Source: Khoudiadiopia massiliensis (lineage in GTDB: Bacteria > Bacillota > Clostridia > Tissierellales > Peptoniphilaceae). Taken from it: a DNA stretch of 64,000 bases. The DNA lies in the NCBI GenBank assembly GCA_900290095.1, contig OKQS01000001.1, positions 1 to 64,000 on the forward strand. Reading direction: 5' to 3'. This document shows positions 7,663 to 16,855 of the stretch, piece after piece. Position 1 is the stretch's first letter; each line of letters opens with the position of its first letter. The position numbers and the translations under genes were made by a program. The notes beneath the pieces are model-generated. The model was not told where the DNA came from, made no database searches, and saw only the letters and a list, made by a program, of their open reading frames with translations.

Positions 7663-9689
7663 AAATCAAAGAGATAAGTTTATGGGATTTCGGAAAATTC
7701 AAAGAGGCCAACTTTCACTTCGGCGATCATTTCAACTGCATATATGGTCCAAATGAAGCCGGAAAATCTACCCTCTTTCATTCCATTGAACTGGGCTTTT
7801 ACGGGTCGGGATCCAGGAAAAATGATCCAAGGATCAATGTCAGGCAGAGATATATTAGTGGAAGTGAAGACAGGGCCAGGATATATATACTATTTGAGCA
7901 TGGTTCAGATGAATACAGCTTGGACAGGGAGCTGGGATCAAGTCCGGGCAGGGACAAGCTTGAAATTCGGGACAATATGACCGGCCAATTGATAAATTTG
8001 CCAATGGGTCAAAGCCCCGGCCAATATTTTTTCAATATGGATCTTGACGGCTTCTACAGGAGCTTTTTAATAGGGGCAGGGGGCAGCCAGATTGGATCTT
8101 CAGAAGGCGTGAGCCTTAGGGATAAGTTGGTCAACCTCTACCAATCTGGCAATGAGGATTCTTCGCTTTCGGAATTCTTGGAAAAGGTGAATAAAGAAAA
8201 GAAATATTACAGGTCTTTAAGAGGGAGGACCGGATTTCTGGATAAATTGGAAGATGATATCCTGGAATTAAGAAGGAAGATGGACCTGTCCCTTGAAAAG
8301 GAAAATGAAAAGCTTGGGGAAGAGGCGGCCCTTAAGGACCTGATAAAAACCAGGTTTGACCTTTTAAATAATAGAGATAAGGCCCGGGAGAAAAACACCG
8401 TGGACTTGGAAAGGGAAATCCAAAATATTGAAAACAAGAAGCAATTAATTGAAGACAGCCTTAGGGGTTTTGAAGAGGAAAGAGACAGGACTAGGGAAGA
8501 AATACACGGATTGGAATTGGAAGAGACCAAATTGGGGGCCGGCCAAGCAGGAACTTTTTTGGACCGGGAAGAAGTCGATGAGCTCAAGGAAGCTTATGAT
8601 GATCTTGGCAGGAAGATTGCCGAAAAAAAGGGATCAACATCAAGTCCAAAGCTTTATCTTGGACTGCTTCTCATGAGCTTGATTTTATTCGCAGCTTCAT
8701 ACCTGTTCAGAAATCTGAGCCTGTATTTTATTATTGCCGGGGGAATCTGCATTGTTCCATGTCTGGCCTACGGGCTGAAAAAGAGCAATGAAGATAAGGC
8801 CAAAACCCTCTACCTTGAGATGCTCGAGGGGGAAAGAGACGCCATAAGGATGAAATTGCTCTATGCCAAGGGTTTTAATTCCGGAAATCAATACAAAGAA
8901 TTGGATGAAATAAGGAAAAAGAAAAAAGAAATAGAAAGACACTTAGAAAGCATTGAGAATAAAATCGCCAATGCCCGAGCCATGGATGAAAAGAATCGGG
9001 AAGCTTTCAAAGTCCTAAATGAACGCAGGATAAAAAACGCAGATCCTGAGGACCTGTCAGAAGACTTGGCTAATATTGACAAAGAGATTGAGGATAAGAA
9101 GAGAGACATTCTTTTAAGGTATGCCCCATATGAAAATGCCGAAAGCCTGGCAAGCCAAATAGGGGGATTGGAAGAAGAAAGGAAGAGGGCCTTGAAGGAA
9201 TACCGGGCCCTGGAACTTATTATAGAAAGTACCAAAAGAAATATTAAAAACAGGGAGCTATCCTATCTCCCGGACTTGAACCGGTGTGCAACGGAAATAA
9301 TGAGTAAGATAGTTGGAAAAGATGAGAAAATTTTGAAATCTGATCCGACTTTTAATATTAGTGTTGAGGATCGGGGGGACAACAGGGTAAGAGAATGGAG
9401 GACCTTGAGCAGCGGTACGGTCCAACAGGCTTATTTGAGCCTTAGATTGGCAATAATTGAACTTCTGGGGGAAGAAGAGTCACTACCGATTTTTTTTGAT
9501 GATGCCTTTGTCTACTATGATGACGAGAGGGCAGGCAAGGCTCTGGACTTCATGATAAAATTGTCAGAGGAAGAGGATAGACAGATAATCCACTTTACCG
9601 GTCATCGTAGATTTTTAAAGGCTTTGATGGAAAATAAATTTTCCAAAGTTCTACTCCTAAATGAGAGGGGTTTTGAAGAATTGAATTAA
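7659..9689 (+). CDS. SMC-like AAA ATPase, YhaN/SbcC-like, with membrane hairpin
   Basis: A 676-residue ATPase. The Walker A is GPNEAGKST (30-38). Long charged coiled-coil segments flank the middle. Near the C-terminus are an ABC-type signature LSSGT (about 582) and a Walker B PIFFDD (about 610). In place of a zinc hook, residues 331-373 form two adjacent hydrophobic helices with a short turn, which should insert the tip of the coiled coil into the membrane, as in YhaN. The GTG start has AGAGGTGG upstream and overlaps the stop of the nuclease gene. It probably forms a membrane-bound DNA-processing complex with that nuclease. Confidence 0.87.
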   Translation: MKIKEISLWDFGKFKEANFHFGDHFNCIYGPNEAGKSTLFHSIELGFYGSGSRKNDPRINVRQRYISGSEDRARIYILFEHGSDEYSLDRELGSSPGRDKLEIRDNMTGQLINLPMGQSPGQYFFNMDLDGFYRSFLIGAGGSQIGSSEGVSLRDKLVNLYQSGNEDSSLSEFLEKVNKEKKYYRSLRGRTGFLDKLEDDILELRRKMDLSLEKENEKLGEEAALKDLIKTRFDLLNNRDKAREKNTVDLEREIQNIENKKQLIEDSLRGFEEERDRTREEIHGLELEETKLGAGQAGTFLDREEVDELKEAYDDLGRKIAEKKGSTSSPKLYLGLLLMSLILFAASYLFRNLSLYFIIAGGICIVPCLAYGLKKSNEDKAKTLYLEMLEGERDAIRMKLLYAKGFNSGNQYKELDEIRKKKKEIERHLESIENKIANARAMDEKNREAFKVLNERRIKNADPEDLSEDLANIDKEIEDKKRDILLRYAPYENAESLASQIGGLEEERKRALKEYRALELIIESTKRNIKNRELSYLPDLNRCATEIMSKIVGKDEKILKSDPTFNISVEDRGDNRVREWRTLSSGTVQQAYLSLRLAIIELLGEEESLPIFFDDAFVYYDDERAGKALDFMIKLSEEEDRQIIHFTGHRRFLKALMENKFSKVLLLNERGFEELN

Positions 9690-9701
9690 GAAGGGAAGAG
9701 C

Positions 9702-10526
9702 ATGTATAAGCTGATAGCATCAGATTTGGACAATACACTTTTAGTGGACCAGAGGATAAGGGGGGAAAATAAGGAAATCCTGCAAAAACTTCAGGCCAAG
9801 GGGGTGGAAATAGTTCTGGCATCCGGAAGGGTCAAGGATTCAATTAAATATATAGGTGATGAGGCGGGCTTAAGGGCCCATATAGCAGGTTCTAACGGAG
9901 CCTATGCAGCCTTGTACGGCAAGGCCGGCATTTTAAAGGAAACCGTCCCCCATGACGTCCTGAAGAAGTGCCTGGAGATAGGGAAAAAATATGATATCTA
10001 CTATCATTTTTATGATGATATGGGCCTTGTGAATGACAGGCTTTTGCCTAACTATGACTACCTGATGACCGAGAAAGTGGGCGGGGGCAAGAGGTTCCAA
10101 TGCGGCATACATTATTTTCCCGATCCCTTGCAATACCTGGACCAATTCAACTGCTACAAGTTCCAGTGGGTTGTTGAAGAGGGTGACAGGAGAATAGATG
10201 ATATTATCAGCGAAATCGAGTCAATAGAAGGGGTTGAGACTACAAGCTCAGGCCCCGGTCTTCTGGAACTCATGGCCAAGGGGGTTGACAAGTGGAATGC
10301 CGTCAAGGCCATTGCCGAGGAACTTGGGATAAAAGAGAATGAAATTATCTGTTGCGGGGACTATAATAACGATATTAATATGATAAAAAATGCGGGTTTG
10401 GGCATAGCGCCTGAAAATGCAAAAGAAGAAGTGAGAGAAGCGGCCGACATGGTTGCCGGTCCTTGTGAGGATTACGGGATTGGAAAGTTGCTTGAAAAAC
10501 TTGATAATGAGGGGGCTTTCGAATGA
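9702..10526 (+). CDS. Cof-type HAD-IIB phosphatase
   Basis: A 274-residue haloacid dehalogenase-fold hydrolase. Motif I is DLDNT (8-12), with the catalytic Asp8 and acid-base Asp10. Motif II is in LASGR (about 44-48), and the Mg-binding motif IV is GDYNND (about 226-231). The size and the large cap between motifs II and III fit the Cof/YidA group, which dephosphorylates sugar phosphates and other small phosphoesters. The natural substrate cannot be told from sequence. AGAAGGGAAG precedes the ATG. Its stop overlaps the start of trxB (ATGA). Confidence 0.88.
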   Translation: MYKLIASDLDNTLLVDQRIRGENKEILQKLQAKGVEIVLASGRVKDSIKYIGDEAGLRAHIAGSNGAYAALYGKAGILKETVPHDVLKKCLEIGKKYDIYYHFYDDMGLVNDRLLPNYDYLMTEKVGGGKRFQCGIHYFPDPLQYLDQFNCYKFQWVVEEGDRRIDDIISEIESIEGVETTSSGPGLLELMAKGVDKWNAVKAIAEELGIKENEIICCGDYNNDINMIKNAGLGIAPENAKEEVREAADMVAGPCEDYGIGKLLEKLDNEGAFE

Positions 10527-11440
10527 CAGATAATATATATGACGTGATAATTGTTGGTGGCGGTCCTGCGGGCCTTTCTGCAGGCCTATATGCAGCCAGG
10601 GCTTCAAAAAAGACCTTGATCTTTGAAGACCAGATGCCGGGCGGCCAATTGGCACAAACAGCCAAGGTTGAAAACTATCCGGGATCAGCCGAGGACAGCG
10701 GAGCCGATATAGCTTTCAGGATGATGGAACAGGCTATGGATTTTAATGCTGTCTTGAAGCAGGAGAAGGTTGTTGACCTTAAATTGGATGGGGATTTAAA
10801 GGAAGTTATTTCAAATAAGGCCACATATAAGACTCGGGCCGTCATTTTTGCGGCAGGGGCCTCTCCCAGAAGATTGGGCCTGGACCATGAAGAGGAATTC
10901 ACAGGCAAGGGAATAAGCTACTGCTCAACCTGTGACGGAGCCTTTTTTTCGGGTCTTCCTGTCTATCTGGTAGGCGGCGGTGACAGTGCCTATGACGAAG
11001 GACTCTTCTTGGCGGATATAGCCAAGACTGTAACCATAATATATAGGGGACCAAAGCCCAGGGCATCGGCCGCTTTACAGGATAGGGTGGCCAAGAAAGA
11101 AAATATCAATGTGATTTTGAACACCTCCGTGATCAAGCTCCTGGGGGATAGCTCATTAAAGGGCTTTATTATGAAGAATAATAAGAGCGGTGAGGAAAAG
11201 AAGATTGAGGGAGACCTGGGTCTCTTTATCTTCGCCGGCCACATCCCAAACACCGACCTGCTTAAAGATAGGATGAGCCTGGACAAGGGCTATATTCCTA
11301 CTGATGAGGGTATGAGAACTGAAATCAAGGGCCTTTATGCGGCAGGAGATATAAGGGTCAAGCAGGTAAGACAGGTTGCAACAGCTGTATCTGATGGAGT
11401 AATAGCCGCAACAACGGCTATAAAAGACATGGACAATTAA
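10523..11440 (+). CDS. trxB: Thioredoxin reductase family flavoprotein
   Basis: A 305-residue low-molecular-weight thioredoxin reductase. The FAD-binding GGGPAG is near the N-terminus, the redox pair is CSTC (about 134-137) followed by DGAFF, and a C-terminal GDI..RQV..A..DG segment binds FAD. The second nucleotide-binding motif is unusual. GGGDSAYDEG replaces the common GGGDSAxEE, and the HRRxxxRA motif that holds the NADPH 2'-phosphate reads YRGPKPRA. Cofactor preference may therefore differ (NADH, ferredoxin or another donor). The start overlaps the HAD gene by four bases. Confidence 0.88.
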   Translation: MTDNIYDVIIVGGGPAGLSAGLYAARASKKTLIFEDQMPGGQLAQTAKVENYPGSAEDSGADIAFRMMEQAMDFNAVLKQEKVVDLKLDGDLKEVISNKATYKTRAVIFAAGASPRRLGLDHEEEFTGKGISYCSTCDGAFFSGLPVYLVGGGDSAYDEGLFLADIAKTVTIIYRGPKPRASAALQDRVAKKENINVILNTSVIKLLGDSSLKGFIMKNNKSGEEKKIEGDLGLFIFAGHIPNTDLLKDRMSLDKGYIPTDEGMRTEIKGLYAAGDIRVKQVRQVATAVSDGVIAATTAIKDMDN

Positions 11441-11442
11441 AA

Positions 11443-12354
11443 ATGACGCTTGAGAAAAGGGAGAGAAGGCTTAGAAGACGGAGTAAACAGATTATTATGA
11501 AGAAAAGGCTGGGGCTCCTTGCCCTGCTTTTCTTTGTTCTATTTTTGATTTTCTCCTTTGTCAAGTCAAATTTCTCATTTAAAGTGACCAAATACAAAAT
11601 AAGCTCCTATGAGATACCAAATGCCTTCAACGGCTTTAAGATTGCACAAATTTCAGACCTTCATGCAGGGGTATTCGGGGAAAATCAGGAAAAGATAGTA
11701 AAAAAGCTTGAAGAAGAAAAGGTTAATATAGTTGTCTTTACAGGTGACCTGATTTCAAGAAATAGCTCAAATCTTGAAAAATTTGCAAAAAGCTTGGAAG
11801 AAATTATTAAAACATATCCATCTTATTATATCCCCGGCAACCACGAGCTGATGAGGGAGGGAAACAAGGAATATAAAGATTTCCTGGCCTTGCTTGAAAA
11901 AGAGGGGATGATAATGCTCGGAAATAAGACCTATCCTTTGTATAGGAGGGGGGCCTTTATACAGATCTCGGGGCTTGATGAGGGTTTATCCTTCTATGAG
12001 GTCAAGGCGGATAAGAACCACATACCTGTTGAAAGCCTGATAACAGCCCCGGATGAGAGAGTTTTTTCTATGCTCCTGGCCCATAATCCTCTTTATTTTA
12101 ACAGCTATGTTAATTGGGGGGCCGACCTGGTCCTGGCAGGCCATGTTCATGGAGGAGTTATAAGGCTCCCACTTATAGGTGGAATATTGTCACCTGAAGT
12201 TGGACTTTTCCCAAAATATGATAAGGGCCTCTATACATCGGGCCATCAAAATATGATAGTATCGGTGGGTATGGGAGATTCTTTTCCGGGATTCAGGCTC
12301 TTCAATCAAAAAGAGTTGGTGATTGTTGAGCTGGAATCTCAGTCCATACATTAA
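11443..12354 (+). CDS. Membrane-anchored metallophosphoesterase, YkuE-like
   Basis: A 303-residue protein. A very basic N-terminus (KRERRLRRRSK) is followed by one transmembrane helix (about residues 22-41) and a calcineurin-like domain with the motifs SDLHAG, TGDLI, PGNHE, AHNP and GHVHGG. Relatives such as YkuE are membrane or cell-envelope phosphoesterases, and some cleave UDP-diacylglucosamine or other lipid-linked phosphates. The start is two bases after the trxB stop without a clear ribosome binding site. An ATG at 11497 would remove the basic tail but keep the helix. The catalytic domain should face outward. Confidence 0.82.
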   Translation: MTLEKRERRLRRRSKQIIMKKRLGLLALLFFVLFLIFSFVKSNFSFKVTKYKISSYEIPNAFNGFKIAQISDLHAGVFGENQEKIVKKLEEEKVNIVVFTGDLISRNSSNLEKFAKSLEEIIKTYPSYYIPGNHELMREGNKEYKDFLALLEKEGMIMLGNKTYPLYRRGAFIQISGLDEGLSFYEVKADKNHIPVESLITAPDERVFSMLLAHNPLYFNSYVNWGADLVLAGHVHGGVIRLPLIGGILSPEVGLFPKYDKGLYTSGHQNMIVSVGMGDSFPGFRLFNQKELVIVELESQSIH

Positions 12355-12417
12355 TTGGCCCTGCAAATAATATAGATTGGACAGAAGCTAATAAAAAAGG
12401 GGAGACAGTAAATAAAG

Positions 12418-12924
12418 ATGCCTAAGCTAAAGCCACTTAGACCGGAAAACAGGAAGGTCCAAGAAAACACACATATTGACAATACAAAAAGGCCCGGTCG
12501 TTCCCTACATAAGGGCAAGGCTAAGAGAAGGACGATTGAAAATAAATATAAGGATTTTTATTGGATTCCTATCCTTATTGCAATTTTTATCTTTGCTTTT
12601 TACAGCTTAAAAGATAGGAAAGATCTTTCTTTGAGCAACTATAAGCTTTCAGACACGGTAAGTATTAGTGGGGACTTAACTTATAAAAACAAGTCCGGAA
12701 AGATTAAAATAGACTATGAGGACGGGACAACTTTCAGCGGCACACTCTTGAACGGTAAATTCCAAGGAAAGGGCTCTCTTGATTTCTCAGATGGAGACAG
12801 GGTTGATGGGACTTTTAAGGAAGGTAACCTTCAAGAGGGCCTGATGACCCTGAAAAGCGGGGCAGTGTGGTCATTGGCGGGGAAAGACGGCTGGCAGGAA
12901 AATTCTCAAGGATCCGACAAGTGA
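12418..12924 (+). CDS. Small membrane protein with MORN repeats
   Basis: A 168-residue protein of unknown function. A basic N-terminal tail of about 55 residues is followed by one transmembrane helix (IPILIAIFIFAFY, about 52-64) and then an outward domain with two to three MORN-like units (YEDGTTFSGTLLNGKFQGKG, then FSDGDRVDGTFKEGNLQEG). MORN repeats often bind membranes or partner proteins. A GGGGAG lies rather far (about 14 bases) from the ATG, so translation may be weak. The next gene is an OatA-like acyltransferase, which suggests an envelope role, but this is only context. Confidence 0.72.
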   Translation: MPKLKPLRPENRKVQENTHIDNTKRPGRSLHKGKAKRRTIENKYKDFYWIPILIAIFIFAFYSLKDRKDLSLSNYKLSDTVSISGDLTYKNKSGKIKIDYEDGTTFSGTLLNGKFQGKGSLDFSDGDRVDGTFKEGNLQEGLMTLKSGAVWSLAGKDGWQENSQGSDK

Positions 12925-12962
12925 TCTTGTTTTGATAATTTTTTTAGATTGAGGTCTTATAT

Positions 12963-14840
12963 ATGAAGAAGAGGATTCAGTGGCTTGACACTTTGAGAGT
13001 CTTTGCCCTGTCAATAATTCTTATTTATCATTTTTATGGGGATAAACTGGGCGCAGGTTTCCTGGGCTTGGAGATATTTTTTGCCCTCTCGGCCTTTCTT
13101 ATTACCGGAATGGCCATAGACAAGTTTTCCGAAAGCGTTAAGAATAAAGGTGAAGGGAAGCTTAGCTTCGGTAACTTTATGACACGGCGATTTAAAAGGC
13201 TTTTCCCCGGAATTATCCTAATGATTTTTGTCAGCCTTATTTTTATTCTATTTGCCGGCAAGGATTTGAGGGTTGATTTTGACCGTCAGCTTGGTGCGGT
13301 TTTGGGCTTTATGACCAATTGGTATGAGATATTGACAGGAGGTTCATATGAATCTCAGTTTGTATCCCATATTTTCCTCCACACCTGGTCATTGGCGATT
13401 GAACTCCACTATTATATTTTTTGGGCACTTTTGCTCAAACTTTTAGCCAAGTCATCTGTGAGAAAACTTAAAGTCGGTAATAGGCACGATGATGGAGCCC
13501 AAAGAGCTGAAAATGACTTCAGAATTAAGATAATGTACATATCTCTTATTGGAATTATTTTGTCAGGCCTTTTAATGATCATTGGCGGATTTATAGGCTT
13601 GGACAAGTCATTTTTATATTTTTCCGACTTCAGCAGGCTTACTCCATTTTTTTACGGGTCATTGGCAGCGGCGGTTTCAGGTCTTAATTACAAAAATGAT
13701 GTATTTAAAAGGAAAGCCAATCAAGCCGGCTTCGCCGGGTCACTTTTGCTCTTGTTGCTTTCATTAATATTAATAGTCTTTATGGCTAAAATATTTTCCT
13801 ATGAAAATGACTGGACCTTCCGCTTCGCCTTGCCTTTCACATCATTTTTGTCCTTTGTTATTTTACTGTGTGCCAATGCAATGGACTTGAATTCAAAGAA
13901 AATAAAAGAGCCGGCTATCATCAACATAATTGCAAACAGGTCATATCTTATATATCTTCTGCATTGGCCTTTATTTACCATATTCAAGTATCTGGTCAGC
14001 AGGAACCAAGCTGTTTTTCTGAGTTTGTTGATTACAGCAATCTTTTGTATCTTCGAGATAAGATTATATGACGGCCTGTTTTTCAATAAAGAAGGCGGAA
14101 AATTCGGAATTCCCTTGGGAAACTTTAAAATCCCCATCGTTTACGGACTTCTTCCCATAGCCCTGGCTCTGATTATCATAGTAAATCATACGGCTCCGGT
14201 CATGGTTAGCCTGGAAAAAGACCTTTTGGCTGCAGGGCTGGACCAGGATAAGGATCTTGTTATGCAGGGGCGTGACGAGGTTTACATGAAAATAGATGCG
14301 GCAAATAAAGAGGCCCAGGAACAACTTAAGAAAGAAAAGATTTGCTTTATCGGAGATTCTGTGATTTTAGGATTAAGGGGCTACATACTTAAAAGCTTTC
14401 CAAAGAGTTACGTTAACGGCAAGGTCAGCCGCTTCCTCCACCAGGCCGTGGATGTTGTGGCAAGGATGGAAAATGAGGGCAGTCTTTCATATACAGTAGT
14501 TTTTGCCCTGGGCAACAACATATACCCTGCATATCAAAAGGACTTTCAGAAACTGATGGATTCTCTTCCAAGCGGAACCAAGGTTGTTGTGGTTTCTCCT
14601 TATGACGGAGAAGCCGGGGAAAATTCGGATATTGAAAAATTTGCAGCTTATCTGAGAACTGTCGAAGAAAAATATCCCTATGTTACTTTGGCCGACTGGA
14701 ACAGCTTGGCTAAGCAGAATGGTCAGCTCTTCAGAGGAACTGACGGAGTCCATTTTTATGCAAATAAAGAGGGCATTCCAATTTATCTGAAGCTCATTGA
14801 GGATGCAATTATTCAGGCAAAAAGTAAGCCGGCCAAGTAG
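12963..14840 (+). CDS. OatA-like acyltransferase with SGNH domain
   Basis: A 625-residue protein. Residues 1-400 are an acyltransferase-3 membrane domain of about ten helices, starting with the typical RIQWLDTLRVFALSIILIYH. Residues from about 455 form an extracellular SGNH hydrolase-like domain with GDS (464-466) and the C-terminal DGVH (about 594-597). This two-part layout is that of OatA-type O-acetyltransferases, which acetylate peptidoglycan muramic acid and give lysozyme resistance. Other envelope glycans are possible acceptors. GAGG precedes the ATG by eight bases. The gene ends 13 bases before pdp. Confidence 0.85.
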   Translation: MKKRIQWLDTLRVFALSIILIYHFYGDKLGAGFLGLEIFFALSAFLITGMAIDKFSESVKNKGEGKLSFGNFMTRRFKRLFPGIILMIFVSLIFILFAGKDLRVDFDRQLGAVLGFMTNWYEILTGGSYESQFVSHIFLHTWSLAIELHYYIFWALLLKLLAKSSVRKLKVGNRHDDGAQRAENDFRIKIMYISLIGIILSGLLMIIGGFIGLDKSFLYFSDFSRLTPFFYGSLAAAVSGLNYKNDVFKRKANQAGFAGSLLLLLLSLILIVFMAKIFSYENDWTFRFALPFTSFLSFVILLCANAMDLNSKKIKEPAIINIIANRSYLIYLLHWPLFTIFKYLVSRNQAVFLSLLITAIFCIFEIRLYDGLFFNKEGGKFGIPLGNFKIPIVYGLLPIALALIIIVNHTAPVMVSLEKDLLAAGLDQDKDLVMQGRDEVYMKIDAANKEAQEQLKKEKICFIGDSVILGLRGYILKSFPKSYVNGKVSRFLHQAVDVVARMENEGSLSYTVVFALGNNIYPAYQKDFQKLMDSLPSGTKVVVVSPYDGEAGENSDIEKFAAYLRTVEEKYPYVTLADWNSLAKQNGQLFRGTDGVHFYANKEGIPIYLKLIEDAIIQAKSKPAK

Positions 14841-14853
14841 GCAAGGAGTGCAT

Positions 14854-16188
14854 ATGTCTATAGTCGATATTATTGTAAAAAAGCGAAACGGCCAAAGTCT
14901 AGATGAAAATGAAATAAGATATTTTATTAAAGGCGTAAAAGACGGTAGTATTGCCGACTATCAGATTTCAGCCATGCTCATGGCTATTTATTTTCGCGGC
15001 ATGAACTCACAAGAGATAGCAATAATGACTTCAGAAATGGCCAAGTCGGGAGATAGGCTTAGTTTTGAAGGAATACAGGGACCTATAGTTGATAAGCATT
15101 CTTCAGGAGGAGTGGGGGACAAGACTTCTTTGATCATAGCCCCTATAGTTGCCGCCAATGGGCTTCCTATTGCAAAGCTTTCGGGCAGGGGTCTGGGATT
15201 CACTGGCGGAACTGTTGATAAATTGGAGAGCATACCGGGCTTCAAAACTGAGATCAGTGAAGATGACTTTAAAAGGTTTGTTGCCGAAGACGGTATAGCC
15301 ATCATAGGCCAATCTGCAGATATTGCCCCGGTTGATAAAAAACTCTACGCTTTGAGGGATGTTACCGGAACTGTCGATTCAATACCCCTTATTGCAGCAT
15401 CCATCATGTCAAAAAAGTTGGCTGACGGGTCCGATTCAATAGTTTTGGACGTGAAGGTGGGTTCAGGTGCCTTTATGAAAACATTAGATGATGCCGTTGA
15501 ACTTGCAAAAATTATGGTTGGAATCGGCCAAGACAACGGCAAGACAACCCTTGCCCTGGTCACAGATATGGACCAGCCCCTGGGCTCTGCAGTCGGTAAT
15601 AACCTTGAAGTTATAGAGGCTGTTGAGGTCCTGGAAGGAAGTGGGCCGGAGGATCTGATTAAAGAGTGCACAGAGCTGGCTTCAGCCATGCTGATTGCAG
15701 GCGGTAAGGCTGAGACTTTGGAAGAAGCAGGGGTCTTGGTCGACCAAGTTATCAGAGACGGGACTGCCCTCGAGAAGTTTAAGGCCATGGTTGATAACCA
15801 AGGGGGAGATCTTTCATATATTGAAGATACAGATAAGTTCCCCAAGGCAAAATTCACCCTTGAGGGGCGTGCCCAAAAGTCGGCATATGTAAGCCGGATA
15901 AATGCTGAAGAGATAGGAAAATGCTCACTCCTATTAGGGGCCGGCAGGGAAAGAACAGAGGATACAATTGACCCTATGGTAGGGTTAAAAATATTTAAAA
16001 AAGTTTCCGACCGGGTAGAGGAAGGTGACCTCCTATTCAAGATCTATGCCAATGGTGAGGTTGAGGGAAGAAGGGCCCTGGTAAAGGCCATGGATGCCTA
16101 TACATTCAGCCGGAGCCGGCCACATGTCAGGAAGAATCCGGTCTATTGCTATGTGAGTAAGGAAGGGGTGAAGCAGGCCCATGATTGA
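14854..16188 (+). CDS. pdp: Pyrimidine-nucleoside (thymidine) phosphorylase
   Basis: A 444-residue enzyme that splits thymidine, deoxyuridine or uridine with phosphate into base and (deoxy)ribose 1-phosphate. It carries the family signature around KLSGRGLGFTGGTVDKLES, the phosphate-binding KHSSGGVGDKTSL and the C-terminal pyrimidine nucleoside phosphorylase domain. AAGGAG at 14843-14848 fixes the start at 14854. An upstream ATG at 14797 lies inside the acyltransferase gene. The reading frame ends inside cdd, giving a two-gene pyrimidine salvage unit. Confidence 0.95.
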   Translation: MSIVDIIVKKRNGQSLDENEIRYFIKGVKDGSIADYQISAMLMAIYFRGMNSQEIAIMTSEMAKSGDRLSFEGIQGPIVDKHSSGGVGDKTSLIIAPIVAANGLPIAKLSGRGLGFTGGTVDKLESIPGFKTEISEDDFKRFVAEDGIAIIGQSADIAPVDKKLYALRDVTGTVDSIPLIAASIMSKKLADGSDSIVLDVKVGSGAFMKTLDDAVELAKIMVGIGQDNGKTTLALVTDMDQPLGSAVGNNLEVIEAVEVLEGSGPEDLIKECTELASAMLIAGGKAETLEEAGVLVDQVIRDGTALEKFKAMVDNQGGDLSYIEDTDKFPKAKFTLEGRAQKSAYVSRINAEEIGKCSLLLGAGRERTEDTIDPMVGLKIFKKVSDRVEEGDLLFKIYANGEVEGRRALVKAMDAYTFSRSRPHVRKNPVYCYVSKEGVKQAHD

Positions 16189-16624
16189 GGAGAAGCTGGA
16201 AAATTCAAAATACAGGTATCTCATTGAAAAGGCCAAAGAGGCCATGGAAATGTCCTACAGCCCCTATTCCCACTTTTGTGTAGGAGCGGCCCTTGAAGAT
16301 GACAAGGGCCGGATATGGACCGGCTGCAATATTGAAAATGCCTCATTCGGGGCCACTAACTGTGCTGAGAGAACGGCCATTTTTAAAGCGGTATCCCAAG
16401 GAGTAAGGTCATTCAGAGCCTTGGCCATTGTCGGGAAAAAGGAGGGGGAGGACCGGCTAAGTCGTGATTTTACAGCTCCCTGTGGAATTTGCCGCCAGGT
16501 TCTTTCAGAATTTTGTTCTGTTGATATGCCGGTGATATTGACCGGGGCGGATGGGCTTGTCAGGATATACTCCTTAGCCGAACTCTTGCCCCTTTCATTC
16601 GGAAAAAAAGATTTAGAGAATTGA
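16181..16624 (+). CDS. cdd: Cytidine deaminase
   Basis: A 147-residue zinc enzyme that turns cytidine or deoxycytidine into uridine or deoxyuridine. The zinc and catalytic motifs are CAE (TNCAERTAIF) and PCGICRQ, and the substrate segment is GCNIENASFG. The start overlaps pdp by eight bases, so the two are coupled. Together they feed pyrimidine nucleosides into uracil or thymine and pentose phosphate. Confidence 0.96.
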   Translation: MIEEKLENSKYRYLIEKAKEAMEMSYSPYSHFCVGAALEDDKGRIWTGCNIENASFGATNCAERTAIFKAVSQGVRSFRALAIVGKKEGEDRLSRDFTAPCGICRQVLSEFCSVDMPVILTGADGLVRIYSLAELLPLSFGKKDLEN

Positions 16625-16643
16625 AAAATAAAGGATGGTTGCT

Positions 16644-16724
16644 ATGAAAAAATCTTTAACACTAATAATTTGCATTGTTTTGGCCCTGGCCATGATTTTG
16701 CCCTTTCTCCTGCCCTTTATGTAG
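16644..16724 (+). CDS. Putative 26-residue hydrophobic peptide
   Basis: A short frame downstream of cdd: two lysines after the start methionine, then an uninterrupted hydrophobic stretch of about 22 residues ending PFLLPFM. AAGGA lies about nine bases before the ATG, and a strong terminator follows the stop. The form fits a single-helix small membrane protein. No family is recognised, and chance cannot be excluded for so short a frame. Confidence 0.42.
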   Translation: MKKSLTLIICIVLALAMILPFLLPFM

Positions 16725-16761
16725 GGGGGAGGGAGCCGAGGCTCCGGATAGACAAAGAATT

Positions 16762-16808
16762 GGGTCTGTATCGATAAGAGACAATCTTTCGATACAGACC
16801 CTTTATAT
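16762..16808 (+). terminator. Terminator between convergent cdd and SCIFF maturase genes
   Basis: A perfect 13-bp stem (GGGTCTGTATCGA / TCGATACAGACCC) with a 14-base loop is followed by TTTATATTTT. It ends the long plus-strand series that runs through cdd. It could weakly serve the minus strand too, where the following bases are AATTCTTTG. Confidence 0.85.
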
Positions 16809-16855
16809 TTTATATTACTTTAATTACCGCATTGTCCGGGTATTTAATGTCTTTA

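Noticed and set aside
15345-16040. A 231-codon open frame on the minus strand
   Set aside because: It lies wholly inside pdp in another frame, has serine/proline-rich low-complexity content and no ribosome binding site.
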